From: CAZZNQ01 sp964655775
GTDB lineage: Bacteria > Planctomycetota > Brocadiia > SM23-32
Direction of reading: 5' to 3'
Assembly: GCA_964655775.1 (NCBI GenBank)
Contig: CAZZNQ010000009.1
Span: forward strand, 1 to 64,000
Length of the DNA: 64,000 nt
Shown here: positions 58,996-64,000 of the stretch, one piece after another
How positions within the stretch are numbered: position 1 is the stretch's first letter
Layout of the letters: every line of letters starts with the position of its first letter
Program-made: the position numbers and the translations under genes
Notes under the pieces: generated by a model
Database searches by the model: none
Told to the model about the DNA's origin: nothing
What the model saw: only the letters and a program-made list of their open reading frames with translations

Positions 58996-60516
58996 ATGCT
59001 CAGCCATCACCAACCACGCGGCGGAATCATCGTGATCTTCGGCGCCAGCGGCGACCTGACTCACCGCAAGCTCGCCCCGGCCCTCTATGACCTGGCGAGG
59101 GAGGGAGTCCTTCCGGAGAACACCGCCATACTGGGCTGCGGGCGCACGGAGCTGAGCGACGACGGTTTCCGCGACTACCTCAAGGAAGGCATCGGCCACT
59201 TCGCGTCCAAGCACCCCGTGGACTGGGACATCTGGGACGTGCTGGCGAAGAGGGTGTTCTATCAGAGGCTTCGCTACAGCGAGAGCGCCGATTTCGAGGA
59301 TCTGGAGAGCCGGCTACAGGAGATCGATGAAAAGCACGGAACGGACGGGAACCGCATATTCTACATGGCGGTGCCGCCCTCCGTGGTGGGACCGATCCTG
59401 CGCAATCTTTCGGGGGTTGGCTCGCTCGAAAGGCGCCGGCCATGCCCGGACGAAGGTCGGTGCTACCTCCGCGTGGTGTTCGAGAAGCCATTCGGGCGCG
59501 ACCTTGAATCGGCCACGGAACTCAACGACACGATCGAGGAGCTTCTGACCGAGTCGCAGGTGTTCCGCATGGATCATTACCTGGGCAAGGAAACCGTGCA
59601 GAACATCAGCGTTCTGCGCTTCGCGAACTCGATATTCGAGCACATCTGGCACTCGGACTCCGTCCGCAGCATTCAGGTGACCGTGGCCGAGACCATGGGC
59701 ATGGAAGGGCGCGGCGAGTACTTCGACCAGACCGGCATCCTGCGCGACATCCTCCAGAACCACGTGCTGCAGCTACTCACCCTGGTAACGATGGAACCGC
59801 CCTCCTCTCTGAAGGCGGATGCGATCCGCGACGAGAAAGTCAAGGTGCTACAGTGCCTGCGGCGGCTGGAGGGCGCCGAAGTCAAGCGTTCCGTCGTCAG
59901 GGGCCAGTATGCGGCCGGGGAGATCAACGGGAAGCAGGTGCCCGCCTACCGGGACGAAGAGGGCGTGGCCGCCGGCTCCAACACGGAGACGTTCGTGGCG
60001 CTTCGCACCTACATCGACAACTGGCGCTGGTCGGGTGTGCCCGTTTTCCTCTGTGCCGGCAAGCGGCTTGCGGAACACCTGGCCGAGGTGTCCGTCGAGT
60101 TCAAGCCGGTGCCCGGCGTTCTGTTCGGGGCGATGGAAGGGGCGCAACTGAAGCCCAACAGACTGAAGCTCCGCATCCAGCCCGACGACAGCGTTTCCCT
60201 GCGCTTCGCCACCAAGGTCCCCGGCCTGGTGATGGAGCTGCGCAACGTCGAGATGGATTTCCCGTACGCGAGCGCCTTCCCCGCGGCATCGGCGGCGGCG
60301 TACTCGCGCCTGTTGCTGGAGGTGATGGCCGGCAACTCGGCCCTGTTCGCACGCCGAGACGAGGTGGAACTGGCATGGGAGTTCGCCATGGGCATACTCA
60401 ATGCCTGGGAAGACGGCCCGGATCCGGACTTCCCCAACTACGCCCCCGGGACCTGGGGGCCGGTGTCCAGCGAGCTGTTCTTCACCGAGGACGTATCGTA
60501 TGGCGAACTGGATTGA
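58996..60516 (+). CDS. zwf: glucose-6-phosphate 1-dehydrogenase
   Basis: 506 residues, normal length. VIFGASGDLTHRKLAPAL is the NADP loop; R-M-D-H-Y-L-G-K-E (near 192) is the active site with His and Lys. ETMGMEGRGEYFDQTGILRD and QNHVLQLL follow as in all G6PDHs. It oxidises glucose 6-phosphate to 6-phosphogluconolactone, feeding the pentose phosphate pathway. GGAGGG precedes the ATG. Last gene of the operon starting at 57020; no lactonase or gnd gene follows. Confidence 0.95.
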   Translation: MLSHHQPRGGIIVIFGASGDLTHRKLAPALYDLAREGVLPENTAILGCGRTELSDDGFRDYLKEGIGHFASKHPVDWDIWDVLAKRVFYQRLRYSESADFEDLESRLQEIDEKHGTDGNRIFYMAVPPSVVGPILRNLSGVGSLERRRPCPDEGRCYLRVVFEKPFGRDLESATELNDTIEELLTESQVFRMDHYLGKETVQNISVLRFANSIFEHIWHSDSVRSIQVTVAETMGMEGRGEYFDQTGILRDILQNHVLQLLTLVTMEPPSSLKADAIRDEKVKVLQCLRRLEGAEVKRSVVRGQYAAGEINGKQVPAYRDEEGVAAGSNTETFVALRTYIDNWRWSGVPVFLCAGKRLAEHLAEVSVEFKPVPGVLFGAMEGAQLKPNRLKLRIQPDDSVSLRFATKVPGLVMELRNVEMDFPYASAFPAASAAAYSRLLLEVMAGNSALFARRDEVELAWEFAMGILNAWEDGPDPDFPNYAPGTWGPVSSELFFTEDVSYGELD

Positions 60517-60597
60517 GGCTCCCAGCCGTTTCCGAGCATGGAGATAAGGTCTTGGTGGGCGGAAAGCGAGTTTTTGGGGGAGTCCGCCGCGGGGCGT

Positions 60598-60625
60598 TTG
60601 CCATCTGTCGGTTCCCGTGTAGAAT
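60598..60625 (+). promoter_or_regulatory. sigma70-like promoter of DUF6785-type paralogue B
   Basis: TTGCCA (60598-60603), 16-nt spacer, TAGAAT (60620-60625), 51 nt before the TTG start at 60676. Confidence 0.5.
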
Positions 60626-60675
60626 GCGTGCATTCCTTGTCCTGGGAGCTCTCGGCCACCACTGAGGAGGATCCG

Positions 60676-62643
60676 TTGAGCAGCGAGCTGGCGATGTCGG
60701 TGCACGATAGCCGGGAAACGTCGATCCTGACCTTCCGGTCGGTCGTTTTCGGCTCTCTCATGTGCGTTCTGATTGGCATCATCGGCCCGTACTGGACTTT
60801 CTATCTGGGCACGTCCACGCTGTTCCTGGATTACAGCGTCGGCGGCGGCATCTTCCTGCTGTTCCTGCTCGTCTTGATCCTCAATGGTATTGTAGGACGG
60901 ATCTACCGCCCGCTTGCCTTTCGACGGAACGAGATGGTGGTTGTGACGGCGATGATGCTCATAGCCGGTGCCATCACCACCATGGGCCTGGTGGGCTACC
61001 TGATCCCCAACATTACCGCTCCGTACTACCTCGCCACGGTGCACAATCAGTGGAACATCAAGCTCTGGCCACACCTGCCCAACTGGCTCTCGCCGCTGGA
61101 CCCGGGCGGCAAGACCATCGCCATCACCAAGTTTTTCCAGGGCGTGGCCCCCGGGGATCCCATGCCATGGGAGCCCTGGGTGAAGCCGTTGCTGATCTGG
61201 TCCGTGTTTCTGTTCGGGCTCTATGCCTGCATGACGTCGCTGATGGCAATCATGCGCAAGCAGTGGGTGGACCACGAGCACCTGAGCTTCCCCATTGCGC
61301 AGGTGCCCGAGGAACTGTGCAACGCCGCCGTTTCGCCGTGGCGGAAGCCGTCCATCCTGGTCAGCGTCTTCTTCTGGGTGGGTTTTGCCATTCCGTTCGT
61401 TGTGGGCAGCATGACGGGCCTGCATCATTACTTCCCCACGGTGCCCACCATCACTCTGGCCAGGGCCGTGTCGGAGTTCGGGCCGATACCGCTTCAGGTG
61501 CGACTGAGTTTCGCCGTGCTCGGTTTCACGTTCCTGATCCCCAACCGCGTGGCCTTCAGTCTGTGGTTCCTGAACCTGCTTTCGTTCGCCGTGCGGTCGT
61601 ACCTGGTTGCCTATAACCTGGACATGAAGGAGAATCTTGGTATCTACGGGGCGGCCGGATACCCGATCATGGCGCATCAGGGCATGGGCGCCATGCTGGT
61701 GTTCATCGGGGCGGGTCTCTGGTTCTCCCGCCAGCACCTGCGGCGGGTGTTTCTCTGCGCGATGGGCCGCGGACAGGCATCCTACGACGAGGGCGAGCCG
61801 GCCTCCTACCGATCCTCGCTGCTGCTTCTTCTGGTGGGTCTTGCCGTTATGGTGGTGTGGATCTGGCAGACGGGGCTTCCGCTGCATTACACCATCATCT
61901 TTGTGCTTGTGGCCCTGCTGATCTTCTACGGCCTGACCCGCGTGGTGGCGCAGTGCGGCGTGTCGGTCACTATTGCGCCCCTCATAGCGCCCAGCTTCAT
62001 GACCAGCACTTTTGGGGCTGGCAACTTCTCGGCCGGCAGCCTGAGCGCCCTGTCGATGGCATGGGTCTGGTGCAGCGACATCCGCACGACGGTGATGAGT
62101 TCCGCCGCCCACGCCATGTACCTGGCCCGGCGTCGCGCGCACCACCTGGTCGTCATCCTGTTGCTGGCGGCGGGCATCACGGTGGCCGTGGCCAGCGCGT
62201 GGACAGTGCGACTGGGCTACCAGCACGGTGCCGCCAATCTGAGCAACTGGTTCTTCACCGCCGGCCCGCAGCGGCTCTTCGACTGGACGGTGCGGGAGAT
62301 CGACAGCGGGCTGCCGCCGGATCCTCACGGCATGTTGTGGACGGGCGTGGGCGCGGGCATCATGCTGCTGCTTGTGCTGGCGCATCGCACACTGTTCTGG
62401 TGGCCCGTTCACCCGGTGGGCTTCATCATCTGCTCGGTGGGCTGGACGGACCGGCTATGGTTGACCATATTCATTGCGTGGCTGGCCAAACTGGCCGTGG
62501 TGCGGTTCGGCGGGGCGGGCATGTTCGGCAAGGCCAGGGAGTTGTTCCTGGGCATGATACTGGGGCAGTTTACGGTGGCCGGCACATGGGCCATCGTGGA
62601 CACGATCACGGGAACGGTCGGCAACCAGATCTTCTGGATATGA
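60676..62643 (+). CDS. large polytopic membrane protein, DUF6785-type, paralogue B
   Basis: About 655 residues, 12 or more membrane helices. It shares its helix order and the RKQWVDHEHLSFPIAQVPEEL region with paralogue A, whose gene is at 40727-42721. Other shared blocks are PLIWSVFLFG / PIIAWSVFIG and the C-terminal FWWPVHPVGFIIC / PWWPVHSLGFLMC, followed by a W-L-A-K segment. The start is TTG 60676 with GAGGAGG 5 nt upstream; ATG 60694 is an alternative. Function unknown, transport inferred. Its stop is 19 nt from the convergent phosphatase stop. Confidence 0.8.
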   Translation: MSSELAMSVHDSRETSILTFRSVVFGSLMCVLIGIIGPYWTFYLGTSTLFLDYSVGGGIFLLFLLVLILNGIVGRIYRPLAFRRNEMVVVTAMMLIAGAITTMGLVGYLIPNITAPYYLATVHNQWNIKLWPHLPNWLSPLDPGGKTIAITKFFQGVAPGDPMPWEPWVKPLLIWSVFLFGLYACMTSLMAIMRKQWVDHEHLSFPIAQVPEELCNAAVSPWRKPSILVSVFFWVGFAIPFVVGSMTGLHHYFPTVPTITLARAVSEFGPIPLQVRLSFAVLGFTFLIPNRVAFSLWFLNLLSFAVRSYLVAYNLDMKENLGIYGAAGYPIMAHQGMGAMLVFIGAGLWFSRQHLRRVFLCAMGRGQASYDEGEPASYRSSLLLLLVGLAVMVVWIWQTGLPLHYTIIFVLVALLIFYGLTRVVAQCGVSVTIAPLIAPSFMTSTFGAGNFSAGSLSALSMAWVWCSDIRTTVMSSAAHAMYLARRRAHHLVVILLLAAGITVAVASAWTVRLGYQHGAANLSNWFFTAGPQRLFDWTVREIDSGLPPDPHGMLWTGVGAGIMLLLVLAHRTLFWWPVHPVGFIICSVGWTDRLWLTIFIAWLAKLAVVRFGGAGMFGKARELFLGMILGQFTVAGTWAIVDTITGTVGNQIFWI

Positions 62644-62662
62644 CACGGCCCACGGCGGCGCC

Positions 62663-63439
62663 TCAGGATTCCGCCGGCCGGACGACCAACACGGTGACGT
62701 TGTCCTCGCTGTCGGCCTTGAGCGCGGCATCCACCAGGGCGTTGCACACCCGCTCGACGCTTGCTTCGCCGCGCACGATCTCCCCGATCTTTTCTTCCCC
62801 GATCACGGAAGTCAGGCCGTCCGTGCACAGCAGCAGCACGTTACCCGGCGGGAAGGACGTTGTGCAGACGTGGGGTTCGGCGTTGCCGCCCATACCTACG
62901 TAGCGCGAGAGCCGGGCGCGCATCGGGTGGTGGGCGGCCTCTTCAGCCGTCAGGGCGCCCCTGCGCTCCAGCAATCCGGCCACGGAATGATCCCGAGAGA
63001 GGGTCTCAACGTCGTCCCTGCGGACCAGGTAGGCCATGCTGTCCCCCATGTTGGCGACGTGTACCGCGTCGTCGCGCACCAGGGCCATTACGACCGTAGC
63101 CCCCATGCGGCGCACGCCGGTCATCTGAGAGCTTTCTTCACGGATCTGATGATTGAGTTCCAGCACGGCGTCCCGCAATGCTGCTTCGAGCCGGGCCCGG
63201 TCGGGGTCTTGCAGGCGGCCCACATGCTCGGCGATGAGGCGAGGCGCCTTCTCCACGACCAGGGAGGCAGCTACCTCACCGGCCTGTTCGCCTCCCATTC
63301 CGTCCGAGACAACGAACAAACCGTCTTCCGGCAACGCAACGCAGGCATCCTCGTTGCCGTGGCCGCGGCGTCCGGCGTCCGTCGCCCATCCGGCTTGGAG
63401 ACCGCCCGCCTCGAGTTGACCGCTGGTTCGTTCCTCCAC
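62663..63439 (-). CDS. PP2C-family Ser/Thr protein phosphatase (Stp-type)
   Basis: About 258 residues. RRGHGNEDA, SDGMGG and VANMGDSMAYLV are the first metal-site motifs; CTDGLTSVI and DSEDNVTVLVV supply the late Asp residues. It should reverse Ser/Thr phosphorylation, most simply that of the kinase encoded 32 nt upstream of the longest frame. GTG 63439 with GGAGGGGG upstream is preferred; ATG 63460 has no clear ribosome site. Confidence 0.9.
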   Translation of the reverse strand: MEERTSGQLEAGGLQAGWATDAGRRGHGNEDACVALPEDGLFVVSDGMGGEQAGEVAASLVVEKAPRLIAEHVGRLQDPDRARLEAALRDAVLELNHQIREESSQMTGVRRMGATVVMALVRDDAVHVANMGDSMAYLVRRDDVETLSRDHSVAGLLERRGALTAEEAAHHPMRARLSRYVGMGGNAEPHVCTTSFPPGNVLLLCTDGLTSVIGEEKIGEIVRGEASVERVCNALVDAALKADSEDNVTVLVVRPAES

Positions 63440-63492
63440 GTAGCCCCCTCCATCAACCATAACACTCGACGGGCGCCCCCACGCCCTGATCC

Positions 63493-64000
63493 TCAGCGGC
63501 GGGGCGGCAGTTTCCCTCCCCTCGGGCGCCTGTCCGAGTTGCCATCGCGTCGGGCCGTCCAGCGCGCAGGACGCGGCCTGGCAGCTCCCTCATCCTCCTC
63601 CACCTCCTCCGGCTGCATCCCCTCCTCCTGCGGTTCCTCTTCGGAGGACGGCTCCTCTTCGCTCTCAGGGATCAGCTCAAGCTCTACCAGTAGGTCGTCC
63701 GCTTCGTCCTCCTCATTCTCGGGGATCAACTCCAACTCGACTTCACCCCCGCCGTCCTCCTCACCTTCGCCGACCAGTTCCAGTTCGATCTCGCCCTCGT
63801 CTGCGTCTTCCAGCAGGATGCCCTCGATCGCGAACTCGTCGGACTCCGCAGCCACCTCCGCCTCTTCCGGCGTTTCCGCCAGCGCGGAGAAGGTGCTCGG
63901 GGATCCTTCAGACGCATTCTCCAGAATCCCACGCATCTCCTCGACGATCTCGTCCATGCTGTCGGGGCGGTCGTCCGGGTCTTCGCGCATGCATCGGGAA
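63493..64000 (-). CDS. Ser/Thr kinase C-terminal part with acidic repeats (partial)
   Basis: The gene enters from the right edge; only its last ~169 codons are here. MREDPDDRPDSMDEIVEEM is the final helix (subdomain XI) of a PknB-type kinase, so the catalytic domain lies outside. It is followed by an extremely acidic tail with three degenerate repeats (EIELELVGEGEED, EVELELIPENEED, LVELELIPESEEE) and a basic Arg/Pro-rich end (ARRDGNSDRRPRGGKLPPRR). No membrane helix follows the kinase domain. The PP2C gene lies just downstream, a kinase-phosphatase pair. Confidence 0.8.
   Translation of the reverse strand, partial: SRCMREDPDDRPDSMDEIVEEMRGILENASEGSPSTFSALAETPEEAEVAAESDEFAIEGILLEDADEGEIELELVGEGEEDGGGEVELELIPENEEDEADDLLVELELIPESEEEPSSEEEPQEEGMQPEEVEEDEGAARPRPARWTARRDGNSDRRPRGGKLPPRR

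Noticed and set aside
59848..62412. Long minus-strand frame (854 codons) across zwf and the DUF6785-type gene
   Set aside because: It spans two real genes and their intergenic promoter, is His/Gln/Arg-rich without any motif, and lacks a ribosome site.
1..64000. CRISPR array, IS element, prophage, rRNA or biosynthetic megasynthase
   Set aside because: Both strands were scanned by eye for regularly spaced repeats, transposase motifs, phage genes, rRNA signatures and carrier or condensation domains; none was found. The only dispersed repeat is the non-coding ~149-bp element.

Overview
This window is GC-rich, gene-dense DNA from a free-living, probably uncultivated bacterium, and it comes from a short-read metagenome assembly: an N-gap flanked by Illumina adapter sequence sits inside one gene. 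The gene set suggests a Planctomycetota/Lentisphaerota-like (PVC) organism; Hydrogenedentota or Armatimonadota are not excluded. Pointers are a sulfatase, right-handed beta-helix proteins, a DUF4838 protein, GH39-like and GH140-like proteins, three UroD-family methyltransferase-like proteins, two large DUF6785-type membrane proteins, a PknB-type kinase, PP2C and SpoIIE-type phosphatases and a DUF2341 protein. No 16S rRNA, tRNA, CRISPR array, prophage or intact IS element was seen, so the assignment is inference from gene content. Starts are often GTG or TTG behind strong GGAGG sites. About fifteen intergenic regions carry sigma70-like promoters of the form TTGAC(A/G)-16/18-TANNNT.

Layout. 0.1-0.5 kb: small helical protein behind a promoter with inverted repeats. 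0.6-12 kb: secreted Asp-box protein, sulfatase, CocE-type hydrolase, a two-gene operon of a C45-like Ntn hydrolase and an acyl-adenylate ligase, and a secreted DUF4838 protein. 12-14 kb: two tandem QueG/reductive-dehalogenase-like Fe-S proteins. 14-16 kb: GH39-like protein followed by a palindrome cluster. 16-19 kb: a B12-binding radical SAM protein split by the gap, then an FmdE-like protein. 18.6-21.4 kb: DoxX and an SLC12-like transporter. 21.4-26.3 kb: D-aminoacylase-like amidohydrolase, secreted beta-helix protein, a hypothetical and a thioredoxin-fold protein. 26.4-28.1 kb: P-II protein with an unusual T-loop, followed by glutamate dehydrogenase. 28-32 kb: metallo-beta-lactamase-fold lipoprotein, glycosidase-like protein, membrane protein, Gfo/Idh/MocA oxidoreductase. 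32-37.4 kb: a SHOCT/SpoIIE phosphatase pair divergent from a probable copper-handling operon (lipoprotein, TolC, multicopper oxidase). 37.6-44 kb: DUF2341 protein, UroD-like protein, GNAT, DUF6785-type membrane protein, YbaK-like deacylase, flavodoxin. 44-49 kb: minus-strand operon of a degenerate hydrolase with an NPCBM-like end, a beta-helix protein and a UroD-like protein. 49-53 kb: truncated membrane-protein gene, then a kinase, Fe-S flavoprotein and iron alcohol dehydrogenase unit. 53-56.9 kb: small membrane exporter, TIM-barrel isomerase, solitary GspF-like protein, cysteine synthase. 57-62.6 kb: UroD-like / NanA-like lyase / G6PDH operon and the second DUF6785-type protein. 62.6-64 kb: PP2C phosphatase and the 3' end of a second kinase.

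Taken together, secreted hydrolases and sugar-handling enzymes suggest a polysaccharide-scavenging heterotroph with a large Ser/Thr phosphosignalling component. The most unusual items are a ~149 bp dispersed element with three stem-loops (two copies about 31 kb apart, one supplying a stop codon), an inverted pair of extragenic palindromes, the tyrosine-less P-II coupled to glutamate dehydrogenase, the C45-like hydrolase/ligase operon, the hydrolase homologue lacking its nucleophile, and the adapter-contaminated gap whose removal restores one 549-residue protein.
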